The notes under the pieces are model-generated. The model did no database searches and was not told the DNA's origin. It was given only the letters and a program-made list of their open reading frames with translations. Of a stretch of 64,000 bases of DNA, positions 9,429 to 19,228 are shown piece by piece. The DNA comes from Candidatus Paraluminiphilus aquimaris (GTDB lineage: Bacteria > Pseudomonadota > Gammaproteobacteria > Pseudomonadales > Halieaceae). Position 1 is the first letter of the stretch. Every line of letters begins with the position of its first letter. The position numbers were made by a program, and so were the translations under genes. The DNA is taken from positions 2,660,359 to 2,724,358 of the forward strand of contig NZ_CP036501.1 of the NCBI RefSeq assembly GCF_026230195.1. Direction: 5' to 3'.

Positions 9429-10870
9429 TGCGCTGGGAAAAAGTGATGGGTCTGGAGGTTCACCTTCAGCTTGCGACACAGTCGAAAATCTTCTCGTCAT
9501 CATCCACTGTGTTTGGCGCAGAGCCCAACAGCCACACTAATCCGCTGGATATGGCCTTACCCGGGACGCTCCCGGTTCTCAATCATGAGGCGGTGACCAA
9601 GGCTATTGTCTTTGGTTTAGGCGTTGGCGCTGAGATTGGCAAGGTCTCGCGTTTCGACCGAAAAAACTATTTCTACCCTGACCTTCCCAAGGGGTATCAA
9701 ATTTCGCAGTTTTTCGAGCCCATCGTAAAAGAAGGCGTGTTTGACGTACCCATGCCCGATGGTTCCATCTTCCCTGTTCGAATACTGCGAGCACATCTTG
9801 AGGAGGATGCGGGAAAATCAGTCCACGACGCGATTCCCGGCCAAACCGCTATCGACCTCAATCGCGCGGGGACACCGCTACTAGAGGTCGTTACCGAACC
9901 CGACTTTCGAACGGCGGACCAAGTCGTTGCCTACTTAAAAGCCCTGCACGCCCTAGTCACCTATCTCGGTATATCAGACGGCAACATGGCCGAAGGTTCC
10001 ATGCGGTGCGACGTTAATTTATCGCTTCGACTGGAGGGGGAGCAGGAATACGGGACCCGCACCGAGCTCAAAAACATCAATTCATTTCGTTTCATAGAAC
10101 GCGCCATTTATGTCGAAGCAGAGCGTCAGCAAGATATTCTAGAAAGCGGGCGAGCCGTTACTCAAGAAACACGGTTGTTTGACCCCGATGCTGATGAGAC
10201 TCGCTCGATGCGTTCGAAAGAAGTGGCTAATGACTATCGCTATTTCCCTGACCCTGACCTCCTGCCAGTCGTTATCGACGATGAAACTATCGAGAGGATC
10301 CGGGCTGAGCTACCAGAACTTCCCACCACAAAGCGAGCCCGTTTCGCAGAGCAGCTGGGGTTGAGCCAATATGACGCATCACTGCTCACCCAAGATCGCC
10401 CTACGGCCGAGTTTTTTGAAGCGGTGGCAACGAAATGCAATAACCCTAAGTCTGCGGCAAACTGGCTACTTGGCGATGTAAGCGCCAGCCTTAACAAGGC
10501 GGGTATTCAGCTTACGGAAAGTAAATTAGTCGCGGTCGAACTGGCTGACCTCATTCTGCGGATCGATGACGGTACCCTCTCAAGCAAAATGGCTAAAACC
10601 GTCTTTGATGCTTTGTGGGATGGTGAAACCAATGTAGACCAGATCATCGAGAAAAACGGTCTTAAGCAAGTGAGTGATACCGGCGCTCTGGAATCTATTG
10701 TGAGTGATCTCATTGCGGCAAACCCGGCACAAGTTGAGCAATATCGCGCTGCCGATGAGGGAAAACAAAAAAAACTGATCGGTTTCTTCGTGGGCCAGGC
10801 CATGAAAGCCTCAAAAGGTCAGGCCAACCCGCAAATGCTCAATCAACTGTTGAAGGAAAAGCTCGGCTAG
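9428..10870 (+). CDS. gatB: Asp/Glu-tRNA amidotransferase subunit B
   Basis: A 480-residue GatB, the subunit that binds the misacylated tRNA and phosphorylates the Glu/Asp side chain. The start is the ATG at 9428, which overlaps the gatA TGA by one base and gives the conserved N-terminus [13 protein letters not shown]. An ATG at 9389 lies inside gatA and adds 13 unrelated residues. The GatB catalytic core (EEDAGKS...[11 protein letters not shown]) and the C-terminal YqeY-like tail ([14 protein letters not shown]) are intact. The 3' end overlaps the convergent smr gene by 4 bp. Confidence 0.97.
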   Translation: MRWEKVMGLEVHLQLATQSKIFSSSSTVFGAEPNSHTNPLDMALPGTLPVLNHEAVTKAIVFGLGVGAEIGKVSRFDRKNYFYPDLPKGYQISQFFEPIVKEGVFDVPMPDGSIFPVRILRAHLEEDAGKSVHDAIPGQTAIDLNRAGTPLLEVVTEPDFRTADQVVAYLKALHALVTYLGISDGNMAEGSMRCDVNLSLRLEGEQEYGTRTELKNINSFRFIERAIYVEAERQQDILESGRAVTQETRLFDPDADETRSMRSKEVANDYRYFPDPDLLPVVIDDETIERIRAELPELPTTKRARFAEQLGLSQYDASLLTQDRPTAEFFEAVATKCNNPKSAANWLLGDVSASLNKAGIQLTESKLVAVELADLILRIDDGTLSSKMAKTVFDALWDGETNVDQIIEKNGLKQVSDTGALESIVSDLIAANPAQVEQYRAADEGKQKKLIGFFVGQAMKASKGQANPQMLNQLLKEKLG

Positions 10871-11454
10871 ACGTCCTGGACCCGACCCTTAAGAAACCGC
10901 TCTCGATTTTCGCGCTTTTTCTCCTCGCTTTTACGTAGCAGCACGTACACCGCTCCGGTGCCTCCGTGCTGTGGGAGCGCCGAATGAAAAGCTTGGACGT
11001 CGTCGATGTCCTTTAACCAATGGTTGACGTAGCCCTTTAGAACGCCCGAACCGGACTTTTCTTTATTGCCCAAGCCCTTGCCATGCGTAATCAAAAGCGT
11101 CCTCAAACCCAGACGTCGCGCCTCTTTAAAGAAAGACCATACTTCGATTCTCGCCTGGGCCACGGTCATTCTATGCAGGTCGAGGCGCGCATCTATGTCA
11201 TAGTGTCCGAGCCGCAATTTCCGGTATACGCCATTCTGAATGCCGGGTCGCTTGAATTCGAGTGCATACCAAGCATCTAGCGGTGCGATGCCATCGTCTG
11301 TCAGACGATTGTCGGAACGAGCATGCGCAGTCACAGCGGCCTGTCGTCTGACAGCGCTGTCAGTTCGGTCAGCTTTTACCAGGCGCTCCCTCGGATCACG
11401 CTTAAGTGGCTCAACGCCACTCATTTCACTGGTAAATAAATCATCGTCCTGCAC
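10867..11454 (-). CDS. Smr-domain protein
   Basis: Smr (MutS2 C-terminal-like) proteins are nucleases or nucleic-acid-binding factors. Here the Smr domain occupies the C-terminal half, with the [11 protein letters not shown] motif and the THGKGLGNK loop followed by GAVYVLLRK at the end. The N-terminus DDDLF...[10 protein letters not shown] is typical of the gammaproteobacterial YdaL/SmrA-like group. I prefer the GTG at 11454, nine bases after AAAGGA, because it puts DDDLF immediately after the start; a TTG at 11481 is the alternative. It is convergent with gatB, overlapping by 4 bp. Confidence 0.85.
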   Translation of the reverse strand: MQDDDLFTSEMSGVEPLKRDPRERLVKADRTDSAVRRQAAVTAHARSDNRLTDDGIAPLDAWYALEFKRPGIQNGVYRKLRLGHYDIDARLDLHRMTVAQARIEVWSFFKEARRLGLRTLLITHGKGLGNKEKSGSGVLKGYVNHWLKDIDDVQAFHSALPQHGGTGAVYVLLRKSEEKKRENRERFLKGRVQDV

Positions 11455-11596
11455 GTTTGAGATTCCTTTCAGCACGGCCAACCTTATGCCGCATTAATAT
11501 CCAAAGCCATTCCACTCAACCTCCTTCGTAGTATAGTCACACCTCTGACAAGCGGCGCGTTCTCGCGCCCAAAAAATGTGGTCGAGACTAAAACTA

Positions 11597-12331
11597 ATGG
11601 CGAATACACTTTCAGGATTCGGGTACTTTTTCCGGGGGATGGGCCTTCTAACGCGCCCCGGACTCCGCCGCTTCGTGGTCATTCCACTACTGGCAAACAT
11701 AGCGGTGTTCGCGCTAATGGCAGGCGCCATTTACCAGGCCCTGTCCGGTCTTTATATCGACTACACCAGCAATTTCATCGGGGACTGGGAGTTTCTCGCG
11801 TGGATAGTCACTCCGCTTATCTGGCTATTTGGAACCTTGCTATCGGGCTATATCTCGATATTCATCGTCCTTTTTCTCACCTCGCCTTTTCACGGCTTAC
11901 TGGCCGAGCGAGTGGAGGAATATGTGACCGGAGAGGCTATCGTCAATGAGGGCTCAGCGCTTCAAATGGTGCTCGCCATACCCAGAGGCTTTCTGAGGGA
12001 AATCCAAAAGATAGTGCACTACGTGCCAATGGCGTTATTAGTGCTCATCATCACCCTGATTCCAGGCATAAATGTCGTAGCACCGCTTTTATGGATTTTA
12101 CTCGGCGCATGGATGATGTCATTGCAGTTCGTTGACTACCCGATGGACAACCACCGGCTGTCATTTGGCGAGGTCCGTGCCGCCTGTAGTGCACGCCGGT
12201 CAACGTCCATAACCTTTGGGGCCGTGGTGGCCTTTGTTTCAGGCCTGCCCATTCTCAATCTAATCTTGATTCCAGCTGCCGTCGCAGGTGCGACGCTGTT
12301 GTGGTGTGAAGAGCTGAGACATCTCCGCTAG
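11597..12331 (+). CDS. cysZ: CysZ-type sulfate transporter
   Basis: A 244-residue membrane protein resembling E. coli CysZ over its length: GYFFRGMGLLTRPGLRRF near the N-terminus, the SPFHGLLAERVE segment, the YVPMALLVLIITLIPGINVVAPLLW hairpin region and the DYPMDNH motif. CysZ mediates sulfate entry for cysteine synthesis. I use the ATG at 11597; the ATG at 11576 adds seven residues and cannot be excluded. It stands alone between the smr and rhlB genes, both on the other strand. Confidence 0.9.
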   Translation: MANTLSGFGYFFRGMGLLTRPGLRRFVVIPLLANIAVFALMAGAIYQALSGLYIDYTSNFIGDWEFLAWIVTPLIWLFGTLLSGYISIFIVLFLTSPFHGLLAERVEEYVTGEAIVNEGSALQMVLAIPRGFLREIQKIVHYVPMALLVLIITLIPGINVVAPLLWILLGAWMMSLQFVDYPMDNHRLSFGEVRAACSARRSTSITFGAVVAFVSGLPILNLILIPAAVAGATLLWCEELRHLR

Positions 12332-12355
12332 TCGTAGCGACTAGAGCACACTCAT

Positions 12356-13606
12356 TTAGTCTGCGAGTAATTCCTCAGGGACTTGCGAGCATTTTAGCGG
12401 CTCACCCAGAAGCGCCTCAATTTCAGGCAGTAAGAACGCGTCGTCCTCGCTCGCAAAACTAATAGAAATGCCCTTTTCACCCGCGCGGCCAGTTCGGCCT
12501 ATGCGGTGCACGTAGTCCTCAGGGTCCTCGGGCAGATCGTAGTTGATGACGTGACTGACTCCATCCACGTGAATCCCTCGGCCGGCCACATCTGTCGCAA
12601 TCAACACACGAATACGGCCTGATTTAAAACGCTCCAGGGTCTTCGTACGTTTCACCTGAGCAACCTCGCCCGATAAAATGCCGCACTCTAGGCCCTGTTT
12701 ATTCAGCCGTTCGTAAACACGGCGCACTTGATCTCGCCGATTTGCAAAAACAATAACCGATGTTGCATCAGGCTCGGCAAGAATACGCTTCAAAACATTG
12801 AGTCGGTCTCGACTCTCCAGAAGGTAAACGCGCTGCTCAACATTTTCTGTAGCCACGCGCTCGGGCTCAATTTCCACTGTAATTGGATCAAACGTCCACT
12901 GGCGCGCAAGATTCATAATATCTGGGCTGAAGGTCGCCGAGAACAACAATGTCTGTCGGTCTTCCTTTCTCGGCGTTGACCTCACGATACGCTTTACTTG
13001 AGGGATGAACCCCATATCCAGCATGCGATCCGCCTCGTCCAAAACCAGAGACTCAACACGGTCAAGGAACATATCACCACGCTGTATAAAGTCGATCAGA
13101 CGACCCGGCGTCGCGACAACAATATCGGTCACGCGATCATTCACCTTGGCCAGTTGCTTTGCATAATCTGCGCCACCAATCAGGGTCACAGTACTGAGTC
13201 CGGTGAACTTACCCAGCTCCCGAGCATCATCGCCTATCTGCATCACCAACTCGCGAGTGGGTGCCAGTACGACGGCCCGTGGCTCTGCAAGGTAACGCTC
13301 CCCCTCAATAGGATTATTCAGCAGGTCATTGAATAACGTAATCAGAAACGCCGCTGTTTTGCCCGTGCCCGTCTGAGCCTTGCCGATGGCATCATGTCCC
13401 TCGAGGGTATAGGGCAGGATCTTTGCCTGAATTGGCGAGCATTTCTCGAATCCCAGTGCGTCGATGCCACGCATGAGCGAGCCATCAAGATCTAGCGATT
13501 CGAATAAAATGTCCTCGGCGGTAGATGCCGCATTCTCGGGCGTTTGTGCAGTGTTTTCAGACAATTGCAATCGGGTCCTGTCAAAAGAGGCCGGAGCATA
13601 GCACAC
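12356..13606 (-). CDS. rhlB: DEAD-box ATP-dependent RNA helicase RhlB
   Basis: A 416-residue DEAD-box helicase with all core motifs: Q motif (GFEKCSPIQ), Walker A AQTGTGKT at 77-84, [17 protein letters not shown], and the C-terminal [11 protein letters not shown]. The closest resemblance from memory is RhlB of Pseudomonas, which unwinds RNA and works with RNase E in the degradosome. The first ~35 residues are poorly conserved and low in structure, so the true start may be one of the TTG codons around residues 13-15. It is followed by no obvious partner gene. Confidence 0.9.
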   Translation of the reverse strand: MCYAPASFDRTRLQLSENTAQTPENAASTAEDILFESLDLDGSLMRGIDALGFEKCSPIQAKILPYTLEGHDAIGKAQTGTGKTAAFLITLFNDLLNNPIEGERYLAEPRAVVLAPTRELVMQIGDDARELGKFTGLSTVTLIGGADYAKQLAKVNDRVTDIVVATPGRLIDFIQRGDMFLDRVESLVLDEADRMLDMGFIPQVKRIVRSTPRKEDRQTLLFSATFSPDIMNLARQWTFDPITVEIEPERVATENVEQRVYLLESRDRLNVLKRILAEPDATSVIVFANRRDQVRRVYERLNKQGLECGILSGEVAQVKRTKTLERFKSGRIRVLIATDVAGRGIHVDGVSHVINYDLPEDPEDYVHRIGRTGRAGEKGISISFASEDDAFLLPEIEALLGEPLKCSQVPEELLAD

Positions 13607-13729
13607 TGACTACTCAACACTGTCCTTATTTACGGGCCTCGGCTTTTTCAACCCCCGTCGTGTTAGAAACGCCCATCGCGGTAAAAACATCTGTCGTGGT
13701 AAAATAGGCCATAAGGCAAGAGAACCCCC

Positions 13730-15106
13730 ATGGTAAATACATCCACTTCAGTTACGTCCGAGCTTAAGCATCTCTGGCGCATAGGCTGGCCGTTGCTCCT
13801 CGCTCAAGCCGCCCAGATGGGGACTGGGGTTGTCGATACGATCATGGCTGCACGGTTTGGCGATAAAGATCTCGCTGCGATCGCCATTGGTTTTCATATA
13901 TGGCTACCGCTATACCTCATCGTCTTAGGGGTCATGTTCGCGTCGTCGTCCATTGTTGCGCAGGACTTCGGTGCGGGTCGTCTTCAACGAATCAAAGATC
14001 AATTACCCCAATCGTTGTGGGTAGCGGTGCTTCTGAGTTTATTGGTAGCGCCCTTGTGCTACCTCAGCCCCGGCGGCCTTCCCTGGCTGGGAATCGATGC
14101 ATTAACGGTCCAGAAATCGGGCGACTACATTCGTATGGTGGCCTTTGGCCTGCCCGCTATCGGCATCTTCATGGCGCTTCGATACCACACACAGGGTCTT
14201 GGAATAACCTCGCCATTTGCCGTCGCCGCGGTCATTGGGTTCTTTGCGAACATACCGTTGAATTACGTGCTCATATTTGGCTTTGGAGACATTCCAGCGA
14301 TGGGCGCCAAAGGCTGTGGCATTGCAACAGCCATTTCGATGTGGCTTTCCGCACTGATCATCACCGTATATGTTTTGAATAAAGACTCCTTGAAACCCTT
14401 CATGCCGCCGTGGATGCCGGTCGCACCCGATTTACCTGCGATAAAAAATATACTCGTATTGGGATTTCCCGTTGGCGCCACGATGTTCCTTGAAACTGCC
14501 GTTTTCACAGGCATCGCGCTACTCATATCATCGCTTGGCGACGTAGCTATTGGTGCACATCAGATAGCTTTTAATGTGTGGGATATGTTCTATATCCCGA
14601 TGCTCGCCATCGGCGGTGCAATGGCTACCCGAATGGGCCATGCTATCGGCGCTCAAGACAAGGCCGGAGTCTTTCGGGCCCTGAAAGCGGGCATGATTTA
14701 CTCGGGTGCGGTCAGCGCAGTGACAATGATAGTTCTACTCTCACTACCTCATGTCATTGTATCTGTGTACACACAATCGTCTGATATGTCATTGCTCGCG
14801 GTCCGCTTACTGAGCTTCGCGGCTCTCTTTGTGATGATCGATGCCGTCCAGATCGTGGGCTCTTTCTCGATGCGAGCCTACAAGAAAACAACGTTCCCTT
14901 TTATCGCATCGATGGTCGCCTACTGGCTGATAGCCCTCCCCCTTGGCTATTACCTTGGCATCATGACAGCCAACAACGCCTCAGATGGTGCAGCCGGGTT
15001 TTGGGTGGGCATAATCGTGGGGGTAGGCGTTGCGTCTGGGATGATTGCCATCAAGCTCGTGGCGCTTCTCAAGCAGCCCATTCCCAGTGATTTGGTAACA
15101 GAGTAA
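13730..15106 (+). CDS. MATE-family multidrug efflux transporter
   Basis: A 458-residue, 12-helix integral membrane protein with the duplicated MatE domain. The first half starts WRIGWPLLLAQAAQMGTGVVDTIMAARFG, close to NorM-type proteins, and each half carries the conserved G-x-P and N-x-x-L-N elements. MATE pumps expel cationic drugs or dyes using Na+ or H+. Length is normal. It is a single gene between rhlB (divergent) and moeB (convergent). Confidence 0.93.
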   Translation: MVNTSTSVTSELKHLWRIGWPLLLAQAAQMGTGVVDTIMAARFGDKDLAAIAIGFHIWLPLYLIVLGVMFASSSIVAQDFGAGRLQRIKDQLPQSLWVAVLLSLLVAPLCYLSPGGLPWLGIDALTVQKSGDYIRMVAFGLPAIGIFMALRYHTQGLGITSPFAVAAVIGFFANIPLNYVLIFGFGDIPAMGAKGCGIATAISMWLSALIITVYVLNKDSLKPFMPPWMPVAPDLPAIKNILVLGFPVGATMFLETAVFTGIALLISSLGDVAIGAHQIAFNVWDMFYIPMLAIGGAMATRMGHAIGAQDKAGVFRALKAGMIYSGAVSAVTMIVLLSLPHVIVSVYTQSSDMSLLAVRLLSFAALFVMIDAVQIVGSFSMRAYKKTTFPFIASMVAYWLIALPLGYYLGIMTANNASDGAAGFWVGIIVGVGVASGMIAIKLVALLKQPIPSDLVTE

Positions 15107-15136
15107 TCATACCTACGGTCCGGGAAAGCTCGGGCC

Positions 15137-15880
15137 CTAGCGGTGGCCACACCCCGTCACTGGTGTAAGGGTTAGCTTGTCTATGCGCTGCTCACTGGCA
15201 TCGTAAACGCGCAATACCCCCCATTGAGGTGAGCTACGCCCGATAAGTATCGTTAGTGCATCTTGCGCCTGCCAGGCGGCTATCACGCCAACCACCGTCC
15301 CTAGTACACCTTCATTACGACAATCCGCGCTTCGCTCAGCGTCTTGAGCCGGTGCAATACACTGATAGCACCCCTCTGCTCGTGTGCGACTAAAGGCAGC
15401 AACTTGACCGTGAAACCTTGTGGCTGCACCCATAATCCAAGGCAAGTTCAATCGTCGAGTGACCGATTCTAATGTGTGTCTTGCCGCGAGATTGTCGGTT
15501 GCATCGAGCACCAAATCGACTCCCGTTAAGTAGGTCTCATCAAGCGCACTGTCTTGCCCGAGACGATAGTTATCCGCCGAAATGGCAATGTCGCTGTTAA
15601 GAAGCGCTAGTTGGTTACGTAAGGCCTCTGATTTTGACTTCCCTAGGTCGCTTTCACGAAAAGCCAATTGCCGATGCAAATTACTGATTTCAACTACATC
15701 GTCATCGATTAAGGTAATGCCCCCCACGCCCGCACCTGCAAGATAGAGCCCGATCAAGGACCCTAGCCCGCCGCAGCCAATAATGGCTACCGAAGATGTC
15801 GCAAGCGCTTCTTGCCCCGAAAAATCCACTTCGGGTAGCAGTATTTGGCGCGAGTAGCGCTCCAGCCATTCGTCATTCAT
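15137..15880 (-). CDS. moeB: MoeB/ThiF-family adenylyltransferase
   Basis: An E1-like enzyme of 247 residues that activates the C-terminal Gly-Gly of MoaD or ThiS-type sulfur carriers. It shows RYSRQILLPE at the N-terminus, the nucleotide loop GCGGLG at 35-40, DDDVVEISNLHRQ and the zinc pair CYQC. The C-terminus ends TGCGHR, so the second CxxC zinc pair of MoeB is replaced by Cys-Gly-His. The ATG at 15880 overlaps the prmC stop (ATGA). The order hemA-prfA-prmC-moeB is the one in Pseudomonas, which supports moeB over thiF. Confidence 0.85.
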   Translation of the reverse strand: MNDEWLERYSRQILLPEVDFSGQEALATSSVAIIGCGGLGSLIGLYLAGAGVGGITLIDDDVVEISNLHRQLAFRESDLGKSKSEALRNQLALLNSDIAISADNYRLGQDSALDETYLTGVDLVLDATDNLAARHTLESVTRRLNLPWIMGAATRFHGQVAAFSRTRAEGCYQCIAPAQDAERSADCRNEGVLGTVVGVIAAWQAQDALTILIGRSSPQWGVLRVYDASEQRIDKLTLTPVTGCGHR

Positions 15881-16698
15881 GAGGTCCAACATCCACCTGT
15901 TGCCCGTGGTCGTCCTGCCAGGTCGTGTCTTAGGGTAATGCAATTGAAACCACGCAGTGCCATTAACTTGGCGACGTCTGCCGCCTGATCGTAGCCGTGC
16001 TCCAAAAGCAACCAACCACCGGGTTCGAGGTGAGCTGGGGACTCATCGACTATCGTACGGATCGCTCCGAGACCGTCGTCTCCGTCGGTCAGCGCACTTA
16101 TCGGCTCAAAGCGGAGGTCACCCGCTGCAAGGTGAGGATCATTTGCCGCAACATAAGGTGGATTGGATACGATCAGTGGCCATTTTCGGCCGACCAGACC
16201 CGAGAGCCAATTGGACTCAATCAACTCGACAGGCAAGTCTAGTGTCGCCGCATTTTCGGCCGCAATGGCTAAGGCACGAGCGCTTGCATCGCTCGCCGTA
16301 ACGCTGAGCTCTGGGCACGCCGATTTTACTGCCATGGCGATGGCACCGCTGCCCGTTCCCAAATCGAGAAAGCGACTAAGCCCGTACTCGCCCACCAACT
16401 CGACCGCCCATTCTACCAGGCACTCGGTCTCTGGACGCGGGATCAGAACATCTTGAGTAACACGCAATCTGAGCGACCAAAACTCGCGATAACCCAATAG
16501 ATAAGCAAGAGGGATTCCCGTTTGCCGCTGCTGACAAAGTTCTTCAAAGACCGAGAGCACCTTGTTTGGCAGCTCGTCTGTGTCATGCGCTATCAGCCAA
16601 GCGCGGTCCTCATGAGCTAAGTCTAAACAATGCAAAAGCAACCTCTCTGCGTCACGCCTAAAGGCCGCATGCGCCGCAAGTGCATCTTTAACAATCAT
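15877..16698 (-). CDS. prmC: Release factor glutamine methyltransferase PrmC
   Basis: A 273-residue SAM-dependent enzyme that methylates the Gln of the GGQ motif in release factors RF1 and RF2. The SAM loop DLGTGSG is at 112-118 and the catalytic NPPY at 179-182. An N-terminal helical domain recognises the factor. The gene overlaps prfA (its substrate) by 4 bp upstream and moeB by 4 bp downstream, so the methylase and its target are co-translated. Confidence 0.96.
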   Translation of the reverse strand: MIVKDALAAHAAFRRDAERLLLHCLDLAHEDRAWLIAHDTDELPNKVLSVFEELCQQRQTGIPLAYLLGYREFWSLRLRVTQDVLIPRPETECLVEWAVELVGEYGLSRFLDLGTGSGAIAMAVKSACPELSVTASDASARALAIAAENAATLDLPVELIESNWLSGLVGRKWPLIVSNPPYVAANDPHLAAGDLRFEPISALTDGDDGLGAIRTIVDESPAHLEPGGWLLLEHGYDQAADVAKLMALRGFNCITLRHDLAGRPRATGGCWTS

Positions 16699-17780
16699 TC
16701 ATCGCCCAAGGCCGCAAGGAGGTCGGCTTGATGCTCCTGTCGAAGGGGCTGAACGACTGCATCTAAGTCGCCTTGTACGACCTCATCGAGCTTATAAAGC
16801 GTCAAATTAATACGATGATCCGTTACGCGCCCTTGAGGGTAATTGTAGGTTCGAATCCGGTCAGATCGATCACCCGTGCCAACAAGGTTTCGTCGCTCCT
16901 CTGCCTGCTCTGCTGCCAGCTGTTGCTCTGAGGCCGAAGCAAGCTTTGCTTGGAGTAGAGACATCGCTCTCGCACGATTCTTATGTTGCGAGCGCTCATC
17001 CTGACACTCAACCACAATCCCTGTCGGTATATGAGTCAACCGCACGGCAGAGTCAGTTGTATTGACATGCTGACCACCGGCACCAGACGAACGGTAGGTG
17101 TCAACGCGCAGATCTTCTTTACGAATTTCGATTTCCTCGACTTCGTCAGGCTCGGCCATGACCGCCACCGTACAAGCTGAGGTATGAATTCGACCCTGAG
17201 ACTCGGTCTCAGGCACACGCTGCACTCGATGAGCACCCGACTCGAATTTCAGGTGCGCATATACCGCCTCACCGGCGACACGCGTAATAATTTCTTTATA
17301 GCCACCGTGATCGCCAGCGCGCTCAGAGATAATTTCGATTGCCCAGCGCTTACTCTCCGCATACCGAGAATACATCCGAAACAAATCGCCAGAGAAAATC
17401 GCGGCTTCATCGCCACCCGTCCCTGCCCGGATCTCCAAGAACACATTGCTTTTGTCCTTGGGATCTTTGGGTAACATCAAAAGCTGCAGTTCACCCTCAG
17501 CAGTTGCCATAAAGGTTTCAGCTGTTGCCACTTCTTCTTGCGCCATTTCCCTGACGTCCGCATCCGGGTCATTCAACATCACCTTTGCTTCAGCGAGATC
17601 CTCCTGTGCACGCCGATAACCGTCGTACACCTTCACCACTTCATCAAGCTGTGCGTATTCCTGGGAAAGTAATCTGAACTTATTGGGGTCAGACGCCGTT
17701 TCTGCATCTGACAAAAGCGCCGAGACTTCTTCATGACGATCAGAAAGGGACTCAAGCTTGGTAACAAGCGATGATTTCAC
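16695..17780 (-). CDS. prfA: Peptide chain release factor 1
   Basis: A 361-residue class I release factor reading UAA and UAG. The catalytic GGQ lies in [16 protein letters not shown], and domain order (coiled-coil domain 1, codon-recognition domain, GGQ domain, C-terminal helix) matches RF1. PrmC, which methylates the Gln, is encoded immediately downstream with a 4 bp overlap. The gene follows hemA by 41 bp on the same strand. Confidence 0.97.
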   Translation of the reverse strand: MKSSLVTKLESLSDRHEEVSALLSDAETASDPNKFRLLSQEYAQLDEVVKVYDGYRRAQEDLAEAKVMLNDPDADVREMAQEEVATAETFMATAEGELQLLMLPKDPKDKSNVFLEIRAGTGGDEAAIFSGDLFRMYSRYAESKRWAIEIISERAGDHGGYKEIITRVAGEAVYAHLKFESGAHRVQRVPETESQGRIHTSACTVAVMAEPDEVEEIEIRKEDLRVDTYRSSGAGGQHVNTTDSAVRLTHIPTGIVVECQDERSQHKNRARAMSLLQAKLASASEQQLAAEQAEERRNLVGTGDRSDRIRTYNYPQGRVTDHRINLTLYKLDEVVQGDLDAVVQPLRQEHQADLLAALGDE

Positions 17781-17821
17781 AATTAACGGCCTTTATCGAA
17801 ATACGCTAGGGGGGTGTCGAA

Positions 17822-19129
17822 TTATTGGAGTGTCGACGAACCGTCTGAGGGTACCGATGAGGACACACCAAGCAACTCTGCTGCACGCGAGACATTAACA
17901 CGATCACCCTCTTTTGCGATCTGTTTTAGCCCTGCTGTCGGCGCGTGAATAAGTTTATTCGTCAGATCACGGGACAATCGCGTGATCACCTCCTCTGCAG
18001 GCCTACCGCTCTCAAGAGCTTTCAACGCACGCTCTAACTCAGCTTGCTGAATCGCCATGGCGGATTCGCGATAATTGCGAACGACATCAGAAGACGCCCG
18101 AAGGTGCCAAGAGGCCTCAACCTCAACAACACCCTCCTCAACAATTTTGTCCGCCTTACTCGCCTCATGACTCCGTATACGAACATTTTCTTCAACGACG
18201 CCGCGTAAATCATCCACGGTGTAGAGATAGACGTCCGAGAGTGAGGCCACCTGTGGCTCAATATCTCGCGGAACAGCGAGATCAATAAGTAAAGCAGGTC
18301 TGAAACGACGTGCTTTTATCGCCTCTTCAACTGCGCCTTTACCTAAAATGGGCAATTGGCTTGCGGTAGAACTAATAACGATGTCTGCACTGGGCAGCCG
18401 CTCGGTGACATCTGCAAGCAGTATCGCCTCAGCACTAAATTGCTCGGCCAGTGTTTCAGCTCGCTTTAACGTTCGATTAGCAACGATAAGCTTGCCGAGA
18501 CCGGCTTCGTTGAGATGTCGAGCGACAAGCTCTATCGTTTCACCCGCACCCAAAAGCAACGCGGTTCGGTTACCCAGATCTGAAAAGATTCTTCCCGCCA
18601 AATCGACTGCGGCATACGCAACCGACACCGGATTTTCACCAATCGCCGTATCAGTACGCACACGCTTTGCTAATCGGAAGGCTTCAGGAAATAGCTTGCT
18701 TAGCGAGTCACCAATGCCGCCACTTTCCTGCGCCACGGCGAACGCAGACTTAATTTGACCGAAAATCTGAGGCTCACCTAGAACCATTGAGTTAAGACCT
18801 GCCGCCACTCTTACCAAGTGTGTTAAGCCCGCGAGACCATAGTTCCGGTAGGTGCAGGTTGCGAGGTCGTCGGAGGATAGACCGTGAAACTTCGCCAACC
18901 AAGTAACGATATCATCACCGGCAGCAACACCTTGCTCGTCTTGCGAGTACCAGCCGTAAATTTCTGTGCGGTTACAGGTGCTAAGGATGACACCCTCTTC
19001 AAGCTGCGTGGACGAGATCAAGTCCGAAATTGCCTCTGGGACCACCTCGGGCGCGAACGCCACGCGCTCACGCACGGCGACGGGTGCCGAGTCGTGATTA
19101 ACACCAATGACAATTACCTTAGACGTCAT
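17822..19129 (-). CDS. hemA: Glutamyl-tRNA reductase
   Basis: A 435-residue enzyme that reduces Glu-tRNA(Glu) to glutamate-1-semialdehyde, the first step of C5 tetrapyrrole synthesis. The catalytic Cys52 lies in STCNRTE; the NADPH domain has LLLGAGE and the dimerisation domain occupies the C-terminal third. It is the first gene of hemA-prfA-prmC-moeB and is divergent from the lbcA-lolB-ispE operon, with about 100 bp between the two starts. Confidence 0.97.
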   Translation of the reverse strand: MTSKVIVIGVNHDSAPVAVRERVAFAPEVVPEAISDLISSTQLEEGVILSTCNRTEIYGWYSQDEQGVAAGDDIVTWLAKFHGLSSDDLATCTYRNYGLAGLTHLVRVAAGLNSMVLGEPQIFGQIKSAFAVAQESGGIGDSLSKLFPEAFRLAKRVRTDTAIGENPVSVAYAAVDLAGRIFSDLGNRTALLLGAGETIELVARHLNEAGLGKLIVANRTLKRAETLAEQFSAEAILLADVTERLPSADIVISSTASQLPILGKGAVEEAIKARRFRPALLIDLAVPRDIEPQVASLSDVYLYTVDDLRGVVEENVRIRSHEASKADKIVEEGVVEVEASWHLRASSDVVRNYRESAMAIQQAELERALKALESGRPAEEVITRLSRDLTNKLIHAPTAGLKQIAKEGDRVNVSRAAELLGVSSSVPSDGSSTLQ

Positions 19130-19228
19130 ACCTGTAAAGTATTAAGTACATTTGAGCAAACTATACCAGACAATTTACCCTACATGCGGGCATGTGCCGA
19201 ATTCGTCGGGTATGTCATTATTACACTC

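Noticed and set aside
15881..16015. Upstream extension of moeB
   Set aside because: It overlaps prmC; the ATGA junction supplies the start.
18884..19228. Upstream extension of the TPR lipoprotein
   Set aside because: It is antisense to hemA and would bury the signal peptide.
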